The notes below the pieces were generated by a model. That model was given only the letters and a program-made list of their open reading frames with translations. It was not told the origin of the DNA and ran no database searches. A program made the translations under genes and the position numbers. A stretch of DNA of 64,000 nt from Mercurialis annua (taxonomy: Eukaryota > Streptophyta > Magnoliopsida > Malpighiales > Euphorbiaceae), in NCBI RefSeq assembly GCF_937616625.2, contig NC_065570.1, positions 22,096,046 through 22,160,045 on the forward strand, written 5' to 3'. Positions 1 to 14,300 of the stretch are shown here, piece after piece (the first letter of the stretch is position 1; each line of letters starts with the position of its first letter).

Positions 1-2760
1 AAATGTTACGAAACAAATCCAAGCGTATCCCCTTTCTAGCAATTTAAGCCAAACGCTTACAATATTTATAAAACAAATTTAAACATTTCACCTTTTTAGC
101 GATTAAAGCCAAACGTTTACAAACGTTACGAAACAAATCCAAATGTTTCACCTTTTTAGCGATTTAGGACAAACGTTTACAAACGTTACGAAACAAACCA
201 AACGTTTCGCCTTTTAAGCGATTTAAGCCAAATGTTTACAAATGTTAGGAAAAAAAACCAAATGTTTTACCTTTTTAACGATTAAGCCAAACTTTCACAA
301 ACGTTACGAAACCAAAACCAAACGTTTCACCTTTTTAGCAATTTAAGCCAAACGTTTACAAACGTTATGAAACCAATCCAAATGTTTCCCAATTTTTGAG
401 ATTTAAACCAAACGTTTAAAACGTTACGAAACAAATCCAAACATTTCACCTTTTTAGCAATTTATGCCAAACATTTACAAATGTTACGAAACAAATCCAA
501 ACATTTCATCTTTTTAGTGATTGAAGCGAAACGTTTACAAACGTTACGAAACAAATACAAATGTTTCACCTTTTTAGAGATTTAAGCCAAACGTTTACAA
601 CTGTTACTAAACAAATCCAAACGTTTCACCTTTTTGGCAATTTAAGCCAAACCTTTGCAAAGGTTACAAAAAAAATCAAAGCGTTTCGCCTTTTTGGCAA
701 TTTAAGCCAAACATTTACAAATGTTACGAAACAACTCCAAGCGTTTCACCTATTCGGCAATTTAAGCCAAATGTTTACAAACGTTACGAAACAAATCCAA
801 ACGTTTCATATTTTTAGCGATTGAAGCCAAACATTTACAAACGTTACAAAAAAATCCAAATGTTTCACCCTTTTAGCGATTTAAGCCAAATGTTTACCAA
901 CGTTACGAAACAAATCCAAACGGTTCACCTTTTTAGCGATTGAAGCCAAACGTTTACAATGGTTACGAAACAAATCCAAATGTTTGAATTTTTAGCGATT
1001 TAAGCCAAACGTTCACAAACGATACGAAACAAATCCAAGCGTTTCCCCTTTTTAGAGATTTAAGCCAAACGTATACAAACATTACAAAACAAATCCAAGC
1101 GTTTCACTTCTTTAGCAATTTAGGCCAAACAATTACAAAATTTACGAAACAAATCCAAATGTTTCATCTTTTTAGCGATTTAATTCAAACGTTTACAAAC
1201 GTGACGAAATAAATCCAAACGTTTCACCTTTTTAGCGATTTAAGCTAAACATTTACAAACGTTATCAAAACAAATCCAAATGTTTCATCTTTTTAGAGAT
1301 TTATGCCAAGCGTTTACAAACGTTACGATACAAATCAAACGTTTCACTTTTTTAGTAATTTAAGCCAAACGTTTACAAACGTTTCGAAACAAATCCAACA
1401 GTTTCGCCTTTTTAGCAATTTAAGCCAGACATTTACAAACGTTACGAAACAAATCCAAACGTTTCCCCTTTTAAGCGATTTAAGACAAACGTTTACAAAT
1501 GTTACGAAACAAAACCAAACGTTTAAAACGTTACGAAACAAATCCAAACGTTTAATATTTTTAGCGATTTAAGCCAAACCTTTACAAACGTTACGAAACA
1601 AAACCAATCGGTTAACAATTTTAGCAATTTAACCCAAACGTTTACAAACGTTACGAAACAAATCCAAACATTTCCCCATTTTATCGATTTAAGCCAAAAG
1701 TTTAAAACGTTACGAAACAAATCCAAACATTTCACCTTTTTAGCGATTTATGCCAAACGTTTACAAATGTTACGAAACAAATCCAAATGTTTAACCTTTT
1801 CAGCGATTAAAGACAAACGTTTACAAATGTTACGAAACACATCCCAAAGTTTCATCATTTTAGCGATTTAAGCCAAATGTTTACAAACGTTACGAAACAA
1901 ATCCAAACGGTTCACTTTTTTAGCGATTGAAGCAAAACATTTACAAAGGTTATGAAACAAATCCTAACGTTTCACCTTTTTCGCAATTTAAGCCAAATGT
2001 TCACAAACATTACGAAACAAATCCAAGCGTGTCACCTTTTTAGCAACTTAAGCCAAATGTTTACAAAAGATACGAAACAAATCCAAGCGTTTCACCTTTT
2101 TAGCAATTTAAACCAAACATTTACAAAGGTTACGAAACAAATCCAAGCGTATCCCCTTTCTAGCGATTTAAGCCAAACGCTTACAATATTTATAAAACAA
2201 ATTCAAACATTTCACCTTTTTAGCGATTAAAGTCAAACGTTTACAAACTTTACGAAACAAATCCAAATGTTTCACCTTTTTAGCGATTTAGGACAAACGT
2301 TTACAAACGTTATGAAACAAACCAAACGTTTCGCCTTTTAAGCGATTTAAGCCAAATGTTTACAAACGTTAGGAAAAAAAACCAAATGTTTTACCTTTTA
2401 ACGATTAAGCCAAACTTTTACAAACGTTACGAAACCAAAACCAAACGTTTCACCTTTTTAGCAATTTAAGCCAAACGTTTACAAACGTTATAAAACCAAT
2501 CCAAATGTTTCCCAATTTTTGAGATTTAAACCAAACGTTTAAAACGTTACGAAACAAATCCAAACATTTCACCTTTTTAGCAATTTATGCCAAACATTTA
2601 CAAACGTTATGAAACAAATCCAAACATTTCATCTTTTTAGCGATTGAAGCAAAACGTTTACAAACGTTACGAAACAAATACAAATGTTTCACCTTTTTAG
2701 AGATTTAAGCCAAACGTTTACAACTGTTACCAAACAAATCCAAACGTTTCACCTTTTTAG
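1..2760 (+). repeat. Higher-order repeat, about 2.12-kb unit
   Basis: Bases 1 to about 640 recur at 2124 to about 2760 at a constant offset of 2123-2124 bp. Shared rare variants include the AGCGTATCCCC block (near 28 and 2147), CGCTTACAATATTTATAAAAC, and an AGGAAAAAAAACC block at 247 and 2371. Ordinary neighbouring monomers do not share these markers, so this is a segmental duplication many monomers long rather than the 60-bp period. Confidence 0.8.
1477..1565 (+). repeat. 89-bp monomer variant with an extra half unit (B-A-A'-B)
   Basis: Between two normal B halves there are two A halves. One is 30 bp ending AAACCAAACG. The other is a 29-bp form in which TTTACAAACG has become TTTAAAACG (one base lost). 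The same TTTAAAACG signature recurs widely in the left arm and, reverse-complemented as CGTTTTAAACG, throughout the right arm, so this half-unit variant arose once and was amplified before the two arms separated. Confidence 0.75.
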
Positions 2761-4240
2761 CGATTTATGCCAAATGTTTACAAACGTTAGGAAAAAAAAC
2801 CAAATGTTTTACCTTTTAACGATTAAGCCAAACTTTCACAAACGTTACGAAACCAAAACCAAACGTTTCACCTTTTTAGCAATTTAAGCCAAACGTTTAC
2901 AAACGTTATAAAACCAATCCAAATGTTTCCCAATTTTTGAGATTTAAACCAAACGTTTAAGACGTTACGAAAACAATCCAAACATTTCATCTTTTTAGCA
3001 ATTTATGCCAAACATTTACAAACGTTACGAAACAAATCTAAACATTTCATCTTTTTAGCGATTTAAGCCAAATATTTAAAAACATTACGAAACAAATCCA
3101 AACGGTTCACTTTTTTAGCGATTGAAGCAAAACGTTTACAAAGATTCCAAATGTTTCACCTTTTTCGCAATGTAAGCCAAACGTTCACAAACGTTATAAA
3201 ACCAATCCAAATGTTTCCCAATTTTTGAGATTTAAACCAAACGTTTAAAACGTTAGAAACAAATCCAAACATTTCACCTTTTTAGCAATTTATGCCAAAC
3301 ATTTACAAAAGTTACGAAACAAATCCAAACATTTCATCTTTTTAGCGATTGAAGCAAAACGTTTACAAACGTTACGAAACAAATACAAATGTTTCACCTT
3401 TTTAGAGATTTAAGCCAAACGTTTACAACTGTTACCAAACAAATCCAAACGTTTCACCTTTTTAGCGATTTAAGCCAAATGTTTACAAACGTTAGGAAAA
3501 AAAACCAAATGTTTTACCTTTAAACGATTAAGCCAAACTTTCACAAACGTTACGAAACCAAAACCAAACGTTTCACCTTTTTAGCAATTTAAGCCAAACG
3601 TTTACAAACGTTATAAAACCAATCCAAATGTTTCCCAATTTTTGAGATTTAAACCAAACGTTTAAAACGTTACGAAACAAATCCAAACATTTCACCTTTT
3701 TACTAATTTATGCCAAACATTTACAAACGTTACGAAACAAATCCAAACATTTCATCTTTTTAGCGATTTAAGCCAAATATTTACAGACATTACGAAACAA
3801 ATCCAAACGGTTCACTTTTTTAGCGATTGAAGCAAAACGTTTACAAAGGTTCCAAATGTTTCACCTTTTTCGCAATTTAAGCCAAACGTTCACAAACATT
3901 ACGAAACAAATCCAAGCGTGTCACCTTTTTAGCAACTTAAGATAAACGTTTACAAAAGATACGAAACAAATCCAAGTGTTTCACCTTTTTAGCAATTTAA
4001 ACCAAACGTTTACAAATGCTACGAAACAAATCCAAGCGTTTCCCCTTTCTAGCGATTTAAGCCAAACGCTTACAATATTTATGAAACAAATCCAAACGTT
4101 TCACCTTTTTAGCGATTTAAGCGAAACGTTTACAAACATTACGAAACAAATCCAAACGTTTCACCTTTTAGTGATTTAAGACAAACGTTTACAAACTTTA
4201 CGAAACAAACAAAACGTTTCGCCTTTTTAGCGATTTAAGC
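2341..4240 (+). repeat. Nested higher-order repeats, about 0.42 and 0.71 kb
   Basis: The rare block AGGAAAAAAAACC followed by a shortened CCTTTTAACGATTAAGCC segment occurs at 2371, 2789 and 3494, giving spacings of 418 and 705 bp. The flanking monomers carry the same variant order each time (CCAATTTTTGAGATTTAAACC, then the 29-bp half monomer). Seven and twelve monomers minus a few bases fit these spacings, which points to unequal exchange inside the larger 2.1-kb unit. Confidence 0.7.
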
Positions 4241-7240
4241 CTAATGTTTACAAACATTAGGAAACAAATCCAAACGTTTTACCTTTTTAACGATTTAAGC
4301 CAAACGTTTACAAATGTTACAAAACAAAACCAAACGTTTCACCTTTTTAGCAATTTAAGCCAAATTTTTACAAACGCTACGAAACAAATCCAAATGTTTC
4401 CCAATTTTAGAGATTTAAGCCAAACGTTTAACACATTATGAAAAAAATCCAAACATTTCACCTTTTCAGCAATTTATGCCAAACATTTACAAACGTTAAG
4501 AAACAAATCCAAATGTTTCACCTTTTTAACGATTTAAGCCAAACGTTTACAACTGTTACGAAACAAATCCAAACGTTTCACCTTTTTGGCAATTTAAGCT
4601 AAACTTTTACAAAGTTTACCAAAAAAATCAAAGAATTTCACCTTTTTAGCAATTGAAGCCAAACATTTACAAACGTTACGAAACAACTCCAAGCGTTTCA
4701 CCTTTTTGGCAATTTAAGCCAAACGTTTACAAACGTTACGAAACAAATCCAAGCATTTCACCTTTTTAGCAATTTAATCCAAATGTTTACAAACGTTACT
4801 AAACAATTCCAAACGTTTCACCTTTTAGCGATTTAAGCCAAACGTTTACAAACGTTACTAAACAATTCCAAATGTTTCACCTTTTAGCGATTTAAGCCAA
4901 ACATTTACAAACGTTACGCAAAAAATCCAAACGTTTCACCTTTTTAGCGATTTAAGCCAAACGTTAACAAACATTTCGAAACAAACCCAAAAGTTTCATT
5001 TTTTAGCGATTTAAGCCAAACGTTTACAAACGTTTCGAAACAAATCCAAACGTTTCACCTTTTTAGAGATTTAAGCAAAACATTAACAAACTTTACGGAA
5101 AAAAAAGAAAACGTTTAAAATATTTCGAAAAAAATTCAAATGTTTCACATTTTTAGAGATTTAAGCCAAACGTTTTACAAACATTATAAAACAAATTCAG
5201 GAGTTTCACCTTTTTAACAATTTAAGCCAAACATTTACAAACGTTACTAAACAAATCCAAGCGTTTCACTTTTTTAGCAATTTAAACCAAACGTTTACAA
5301 ATGTTACGAGACAAATCCAAACATTTTACCTTTTTAGCGATTTAAGCCAAATGTTTACCAACATTACGAAACAATTCCAAACGTTTCACCTTTTTATCAA
5401 TTTAAGCCGAACATTTACAAAGGTTATGAAACAAATCCAAATGTTTCACCTTTTTAGCAATTTAAGCCAAACGTTTACAAATGTTACGAAACAAATCCAA
5501 GCGTTTTACCTTTTTAAGAATATAAGCTAAACGTTTACAAACGTTACGAAACAAATCCAAGCGTTTCCATTTTTTACGAATTAAAGCCAAACGTTTACAA
5601 AGGTTACGAAACAAATCCAAACGTTTCACCTTTTTAGCAATTTAAGCCAAACGTTTACAAATGTTACGAAACAAATCCAAACGTTTCACCTTTTTAGCGA
5701 TTTAAGACAAACGTTTACAAACGGTACAAAACAAATCCAAACGTTGAACCTTTTTAGCAAAAATGTTACGAAACAAATCAAAACGTTTCGCCTTTTTAGC
5801 AATTTAAGTCAAACGTTTACAAACGATACGAAACAAATCCAAACGTTTCGCCTTTTAGCAATTTAAGCCAAACATTTACAAACGTTACGAAACAAATAAA
5901 AACGTATCGCTTTTTTAGAAATTTGAGCCAAACGTTTACAAAAGTTACAAAACAAATCCAAACGTTTCACCTTTTTAGCGATTTAAGCCAAACGTTTACA
6001 AACGTTACGAAACAAAACCAAACGTTTAAAACGTTACGAAACAAATCCAAACGTTTCATATTGTTAGCGATTTAAGCTAAACCTTTACAATTGTTTCGAA
6101 ACAAAACCAAGCGTTTCACCTTTTTAGCAATTTAAGCCAAACATTTACAAACGTTACGAAAATAATTTCAAGGGTTTCACCTTTTTAGCAATTTAAGCCA
6201 AATGTTTACAAAGGCTCTGAAACAAATCCAAGCGTTTCACCTTTACATGAATTTAAGCCAAACGTTTACAAACGTTATGAAACAAAACCAAGCGTTTCAC
6301 CTTTTTAGCAATTTAAGCCAAACGTTTACAAACATTACAAAATAAATCCAAGCGTTTGACCTTTTTAGCAATTTAAGCCAAACGTTTACAAACATTACGA
6401 AACAAATCCAAGCGTTTCACCTATTTAGCAATTTAATCCAAACGTTTACAAACGTTTAACCTTTTTAGAGATTTAAGTCAAACGTTTACAAACGTTACGA
6501 AACAAATCCAAATGTTTCCCGTTTTTAGCAATTTAAGTCAAACGTTTACAAACGTTACGAAACAAATCCAAACGTTTCTCCTTTTTAGCAATTTAAGCCG
6601 AACATTTTCAAACTTTACAAAACAAATATAAACGTTTCGCCTTTTTGGCGATTTAAGCCAAACATTTACAAACGTTACGAAACAAAACCAAACGTTTAAA
6701 ACGTTACGAAACAAATCCAAACGTTTCATATTTTTAGCGATTTAAGCCAAACCTTTACAAATGTTACGAAACAAAACCAAGTGTTTCACCTGTTTAGCAA
6801 TTTAAGCCAGATGTTTACAAACGTCATGAAACAACTCCAAGCGTTTTACCTATTGAGCAATTTAAGACAATCGTTTACAAACGTTCCGAAACAAATCCAA
6901 GAGTTTCACCTTTTTAGGAATTTAAGCCAAACATTTACAAACGTTACGAAACAAATCCAAGCGTTTCACCTTTTTAGCAATTTAAGCCAAACGTTTACAA
7001 ACGTTATAAAACAACTCCAAACGTTTCCCTTTTTTAGTGATTTAAGCCGAACGTTTACAAACGTTACGAAACAAATCCAAGCGTTTCACCTTTTTAGCGA
7101 TCTAACCCCAACATTTAAAAACGTTACAAAATAAATCCAAACGTTTCACCTTATTAGCGATTTCAGCCAAACGTTTACAAACGTTACGAAACAAATCCAA
7201 ACATTTCGCCTTATTAACGATTTAAGCCAAACGTTTACAA

Positions 7241-10200
7241 ACACACGTTACGAAACAAAACCAAACGTTTAAAACATTACGAAACAAATCCAACCGTCTC
7301 ACATTTTTAGCGATTTAAGCCAAACCTTTACAAACTTTACGAAACAAAAGCAAGCGTTTGACCTTTTTGGTAATTTAAGCCAAACGATTACAAATGTTAC
7401 AAAACAAATCCAAGCGTTTCACCTTTTTAGCAATCTAGGCCAAACATTTACAAAGTTACAAAACAAATCCAATCGTTTTCCATTTTTTGGAATTTAAGCG
7501 AAACGTTTACAAACGTTACAAAAATAATCCAAGCGTTTCACCATTTTAGCAATTTAAGCCAAACGTTTACAAACGTTACGAAACAAATTTAAACGTTTCA
7601 CCTTTTTAGAGATTTAAGCCGAATGTTTACAAACTTTGCGAAACAAATCCAAGAGTTTCAACTTTTTAGCAATTTAAGCCAAATGTTTAAAACGTTACGA
7701 AACAAATCCAAACGTTTCACCTTTTTAGCGATTTATGCCAAACGTTTCCAAACGTTGCGAAATAAATCAAACGTTTCACCTTTACAGTGATTGAAGCCAA
7801 ACGTTTATAAACGTTACGAAATAAATCCAAACATTTCACATTTTTAGCAATTTAAGCCAAACGTTTACAAACGTTACGAAACAAAAACCAAGCATTTCAC
7901 CTTTTTAGCAATTTACGGCAAACGTTTACAAACGTAATGAAACAGATCCAAGAGTTTCACCTTTTTAGCAATTCAAGCTAAACATTTACAAATTTTACGA
8001 AAAAAATCCAAGCGTTTCACCTTTATAGCGATTTAAGCAAAACTTTTACAAACGGTACGAAATAAATCCAAATGTTTCACTTTTTTTTAGCAATTTAAGC
8101 CAAATGTTTACAAACATTACGAAACATATCCAAACATTTCACCTTTTTAGCAATTTAAGCCAAACGTTTCGAAACGCTACGAAAAAAATCCAAACGTTTA
8201 CCCTTTTCAGAAAATTAAGCCAAACGTTTACAAAGGATATGAAACAAATCCAAATGTTTCACCTTTTTAGAAATATAAGCCAAACGTTTACAAAGGTTAC
8301 GAAACAAATCCAAGTGTTTCACCTTTTTAGCAATTTAAACCAAACATTTACAAACCTTATGAAACAAATCCAAGCGTTTCACCTTTTGAGCAATTTAAGC
8401 TAAACGTTTACAAACGTTACGAAACAAATCCAAGCGTTTCACCTTTTTAGCAATTTAAGCCAAACTTTACGAAACAAAACCAAACGTTTCACCTTTTTAG
8501 CGATTTTAGCCGAACGTTTACAAATGTTACGAAACAAATTCAAACGTTTCCCCATTTTAGCGATTTAAGCCAAACGTTTAAAACGTTAAGCAACAAATCC
8601 AAACCTTTCACCTTTTGAGCGATTTAAGCCAAACGTTTATCAACGTTATGAAACAAATCCAAACGTTTCACATTTTTATCGAGTGAGGTGAAACATTTAC
8701 AAACGTTACTAAAGAAATCCAAACGTTTCCCATTTTTTGCAATTTAAACCAAACGTTTACAAACATTACGAAACAAAACCAACCGTTTCTTCTCTTTAGC
8801 AATTTAAGCCAAATGTTTACGAAACAAATCTGAAAGTTTCACCTTTTTAGCGATTTAAGCCAAATGTTTACAAACGAGACAAAACGAATCTGAACGTTTC
8901 ACCTTTTCAGCGATTTAAGCCAAACGTTTACAAACGTTACGAAACAAATCCAAACGTTTCACCTTTTTAGCGATTTAAGACAAACGTTTAAAAATGTTAC
9001 GAAACAAAACCAAATGTTTAAAACGTTATGAAACAAATCCAAGCGTTTCACATTTTTAGCGATTTAAGGCAAACGTTTACAAACATTACGAAACAAATCC
9101 AAGCGTTTCCCCTTTTTAGCAATTTAAGGCAAACGTTTACAAACGTTACGAAAAAAATCCAAGCGTTTCCCCTTTTTAGCAATTTAAGCCCAACGTTTAC
9201 ACACGTTACGAAACAAATCCACACATTTCACCTTTTTAACTATTTAAACCAAACGATTACAAACATAAGAAATAAATCCAAACGTTTCATTTTTTTAGCG
9301 ATTTAAGCCAAACGTTTACAAAGGTTATGAAACAAATCCAAAAAATTTTCACCTTTTTAGCAATTTAAGCCTAACGTTTGCAAACATTACGAAACAAGTC
9401 CAAGCGTTTCCCTTTTTAGCAATTTAAGCCAAACGTTTACAAACGTTACGAAACAAATCCAAACGTTTCACCTTTTAAGCGATTTAAGACAAACGTTTAA
9501 AAACTTTACGAAACAAAACCAAATGTTTAAAACGTTACGAAACAAATCCAAGCGTTTCATTTTTTTAGCGATTTAAGCTAAACCTTTACAAACGTTACGA
9601 AACAAATCCAAACATTTCGCCATTTTAGCGATTTAAGCCAAACGATTATAAACACACGTTACGAAACAAAACCAAATGTTTAAAACGTTACGAAACAAAT
9701 CCAAACGTTTCACCTTTTTAGCGATTTAAGCCAAACCTTTACAAACGTTACGAAACAAAACCAAGCGTTTCACCTTTTTATCAACTTAAGCCAAACGTTT
9801 ACAAACGTTACGAAACATATTCGAGCGTTTCACCTTTATACCGATTTAAGCCAAACTTTTACAAACGGTACGAAATAAATCCAATCGTTACACCTTTTTA
9901 CCGATTTAAGCCAAACGTTTACAAATGCTACGAAACAAATCAAAAAGTTTCACCTTTTTAACAATGTAAGCCAAACATTTACAAACGTTACGAAACATAT
10001 CCAAGCGTTTCATGTTTTTAGCAATTTAAGCCAAATGTTTACAAACGATACGAAACAAATCCAAGTATTTCACTTTTTTTAGCAATTTAAGTCAAATGTT
10101 TACAAACGTTACAAAACAAATCCAAACGTTTAACCTTTTTAGCGATTTTAGCAAAACGTTTACAAACGTTACGAAACAAATCCAAGCATTTCGCCGTTTT

Positions 10201-13200
10201 AGCGATTTAAGCCAAATGATTATAAACACACGTTACTAAACAAAACCAAATGTTTAAAACGTTACGAAATAAATCCAATCGTCCCACATTTTAGCGATTT
10301 AAGCCAAACCTTTACAAACGTTATGAAACAAAACCAAGCATTTCACCTTTTTAGCAATCTAAGCCAAATGTTTAAAACGTTACAAAACAAATCCAATCGT
10401 TTCCCATTTTTAGGAATTTAAGCGAAACGTTTACAAACATTAGAAAAATAATCCAAGCATTTCACGTTTTCAGCAATTTAAGCCAAACGTTTACAAACGT
10501 TACGAAATAAATCCAAATGTTTCACCTTTTTAGCGATTTAAGCCGAACGTTTACAAACGTTGCGAAACAAATCCAAGAGTTTCACTTTTTTAGCAATTTA
10601 AGCCAAATGTTTAAAACGTTACAAAACAAATCCAAACGGTTCACCTTTTTTTAGCGATTTATGCCAAACGTTTCCAAACTTTATGAAACAAATCGAAATG
10701 TTTCACCTTTATAGCGATTGAAGCCAAATCTTTACAAACATTAACAAACAAATCCAAACATTTTACATTTTTAGCAATTTAAGCCAAACGTTTACAAACA
10801 TTACGAAACTAAAACCAAGTATTTCACCTTTTTAGCAATTTACACCAAATGTTTACAAACGTAATGAAACAAATCCAAGAATTTCACCTTTTAAGAAATT
10901 AAAGCCAAACGTTTACAAACGTTATGAAACAAATCCAAGCGTTTCACCTTTTTAGCAATTTAAGCCAAACGTTAACAAACGTTACTAAACATATCCCAGC
11001 GTTTCACCTTTATACCGATTTAAGCCAAACATTTACAAACGGCACGAAATAAATCCAATCGTTACACCTTTTTAGCGATTTAAGCCAAACGTTTACCAAT
11101 GCTACGAAACAAATCCAAGAGTTTCACCTTTTTAACAATGTAAGCCAAACATTTACAAACGTTACGAAACATATCCAAGCGTTTCATGTTTTTAGCAATT
11201 TAAGCCAAACGTTTATAAACAATACGAAACAAATCCAAGCATTTCACTTTTTTTTAGCAATTTAAGCCAAATGTTTACAAACGTTACGAAACATATCAAA
11301 ACATTTCACGTTTTAAGCGATTTTAGCCAAACGATTACAAACGCTACGAAAAAAATCCAAACTTTTCCCTTTTTCAGCGAATTAAGCCAAACGTTTACAA
11401 AGGATATGAAACAAATCCAAATGTTTCACCTTTTTAGAAATTTAAGTCAAACGCTTACAAAGGTTACGAAACAAATCCAAGCGTTTCACCTTTTTAGCAA
11501 TTTAAACCAAACATTTACAAACCTTACGAAACAAATCCAAGCGTTTACCTTTTGAGCAATGTAAGGCAAACGTTTACAAACGTTACGAAAAAAATCCAAG
11601 CGTTTCACCTTTTTAGGAATTTAAACCAAACGTTTACAAACCTTATGAAACAAATCCATGCGTTTCACCTTTTGGGCAATTTAAGCGAAATGTTTAAAAA
11701 GGTTAAGAAACAAATCCAAGCGTTTCACATTTTTAGCAATTTAAACCAAACGTTTATAAACCTTATGAAACAAATCCAAGCGTTTCACCTTTTGAGCAAT
11801 TTAAGCCAAACGTTTACAAACATTACGAAACAAAACCAACCGTTTCACCTCTTTAGTAATTTAAGCCAAACGTTTACGAAACAAATCTGAAAGTTGCACC
11901 TTTTTAGCAATTTAAGCCAAATGTTTACAAACGAGACGAAACAAATCTGAACGTTTCACCTTTTCAGCAATTTAAGCCAAACGTTTACAAATGTCACGAA
12001 ACAAATCCAAACGTTTCACCTTTTTAGCGATTTAAGACAAACGTTTAAAAACGTTACGAAACAAAACCAAATATTTAAAATGTTACGAAACAAATACAAT
12101 GGTTTCACATTTTTAGCAATTTAAGGCAAACGTTTACAAACATTACAAAACAAATCCAAGCGTTTCACCTTTTTAGCAATTTAAGCCAAACGTTTATAAA
12201 CGTTACGAAAAAAATCCAAGCGTTTCACCTTTTTAGCAATTTAAGCCCAACGTTTACACACGTTACGAAACAAATCCACACATTTTACCTTTTTAACTAT
12301 TTAAACCAAACGTTTACAAACGTATGAAATAAATCCAAATGTTTCATCTTTTTAGCAATTTAAGCCAAACGTTTACAAAGGTACGAAACAAATCCAAACA
12401 TTTTCACCTTTTTAGCAATTTAAGCCTAACGTTTACAAACATTACGAAACAAGTCCAAGCGTTTCTCTTTTTAGCAATTTAAGCCAAACGTTTAAAAACG
12501 TTACGAAACAAATCCAAAGGTTTCACCTCTTTAGTGATTTAAGACAAATGTTTAAAAACGTTACGAAACAAAACCAAATGTTTAAAACGTTACGAAACAA
12601 ATCCAAGCATTTCACATTTTTGGCGATTTAAGTCAAACGTTTACAAACATTACGAAACAAATCCAAGCGTTTCACTTTTTTAGCAATATAAGCCAAACGT
12701 TTATAACCGTTTGGAAAAAATCCAAGCGTTTCACCTTTTTAGCAATTTAATCCGAACGTTTACACACGTTAAGAAACAAATCCACACATTTCACCTTTTT
12801 AACTATTCAAACAAAACGTTTACAAATGTAAGAAACAAATCCAAATGTTTCATCTTTTTAGAGATTTAAGCAAACGTTTACAAACGTTACGAAACAAATC
12901 CATAAATTTTCACCTTTTTAGCAATTTAAGCCAAACGTTTATAAACATTACGAAACAAGTCAAAGCGTTTCCCTTTTTAGAAATTTATGCCAAACGTTTA
13001 CAAACGTTACGAAACAAATCCAAATGTTTCACATTTTTATCAGCCTCAGCCAAACGTTTACAAACGTTACGAAAAAATTCCAAACGTTTCATCTTTTTAG
13101 CGATTTAAGCCAAACGTCTACAAATGTTACGAAACTAATCCAAATGTTTCACCTTTTTAGCGTTTTAAGCCAAACGTTTACAAACGTTACAAAACAAATC

Positions 13201-14300
13201 CAAACGTTTCCCATTTTTAGCGATTTCAGCCAAACGTTTACAAACGTTACGAAACAAATCCAAACATTTCGCCTTTTTAGCGATTTAAGCCAAACGATTA
13301 TAAACACACGTTACGAAACAAAACCAAATGTTTTAAACGTTACGAAACAAATCCAACCGTCCCACATTTTTAACAATTTAAGCCAAACCTTTACAAACGT
13401 TACGAAACAAAACCAAGTGTTTCACCTTTTTAGCAATTTAAGCCAAACGTTTACAAACATTACAAAACAAATCCAAGCGTTTCACCTTTTTAGCAATCTA
13501 AGCCAAATGTTTAAAACGTTACAAAACAAATCCAATCGTTTCCCATTTTTAGGAATTTAAGCGAAACATTTACAAACATTAGAAAAATAATCCAAGCATT
13601 TCATGTTTTTAGCAATTTAAGTCAAACGTTTACAAATGTTACGAAACAAATCCAAATGTTTCACATTTTTATCGATTTAAGCCGAACGATTACAAACGTT
13701 GCGAAACAAATCAAAGAATTTCACCTTTTTAGCAATTTAAGCCAAATGTTTAAAACGTTACAAAACAAATCCAAACGTTTCACCTATTTTTAGCGATTTA
13801 TGCCAAACGTTTCCAAACTATACGAAACAAATCGAAAGGTTTCACCTTTATAGCGATTGAAGCCAAATGTTTACAAACGTTAAGAAACCAATCCAAACAT
13901 TTCATATTTTTAGCAATTTAAGCGAAACGTTTACAAACGTTACGAAACTAAAACCAAGCATTTCACCTTTTTAGCAATTTACACCAAACGTTTACAAACG
14001 TAATGAAACAAATCCAAGAATTTCACCTTTTTAGAAATTTAAGCCAAACGTTTACAAACGTTATGAAAAAAATCCAAGCGTTTCACCTTTTTAGCAATTT
14101 AAGCGAAACTTTTACAAACGTTATGAAACATATCCGACTGTTTCACCTTTATAGCGATTTAAGCCAAACTTTTACAAACGGTACGAAATAAATCCAATCG
14201 TTACACCTTTTTAGCGATTTAAGCCAAACGTTTACAAATGCTACGAAACAAATCTAAAAGTTTCCCCTTTTTAACAATGTAAGGCAAACGTTTACAAAGG
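7241..14300 (+). repeat. Higher-order repeat, about 3.0-3.1-kb unit
   Basis: The diagnostic block AAACACACGTTA occurs at about 7241, 9652, 10226 and 13304; the last two lie 3078 bp apart. An ACAAACGAGAC variant recurs at about 8870 and 11,927 (3057 bp). A GAAACTAAAACCAAG variant occurs near 10,805 and 13,945. The order of variants between the markers is conserved, so at least two full units and a partial third are present, with local gains or losses of monomers that shift the offset by some tens of bases. Confidence 0.7.
8922..8981 (+). repeat. Reference monomer of the satellite, left arm
   Basis: This copy agrees with the consensus at 59 of 60 positions (A for C at position 59). It shows the two 30-bp halves. 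Half A (1-30) holds AAACGTTTAC and ends AAATCC. Half B (31-60) opens AAACGTTTCA and ends TAAGCC. Both halves start with the 8-bp palindrome AAACGTTT and end in CC. Confidence 0.9.

Noticed and set aside
13024..13560. A 178-codon open frame with a 20-residue repeat (FHLF...TKQIQ), and many similar ones on both strands, as a repeat-protein gene family
   Set aside because: The 60-bp monomer equals 20 codons and one frame of the consensus has no stop, so runs of monomers stay open by default. Starts and ends follow random mutation, frames shift with indels, and changes fall on CpGs rather than on silent positions.
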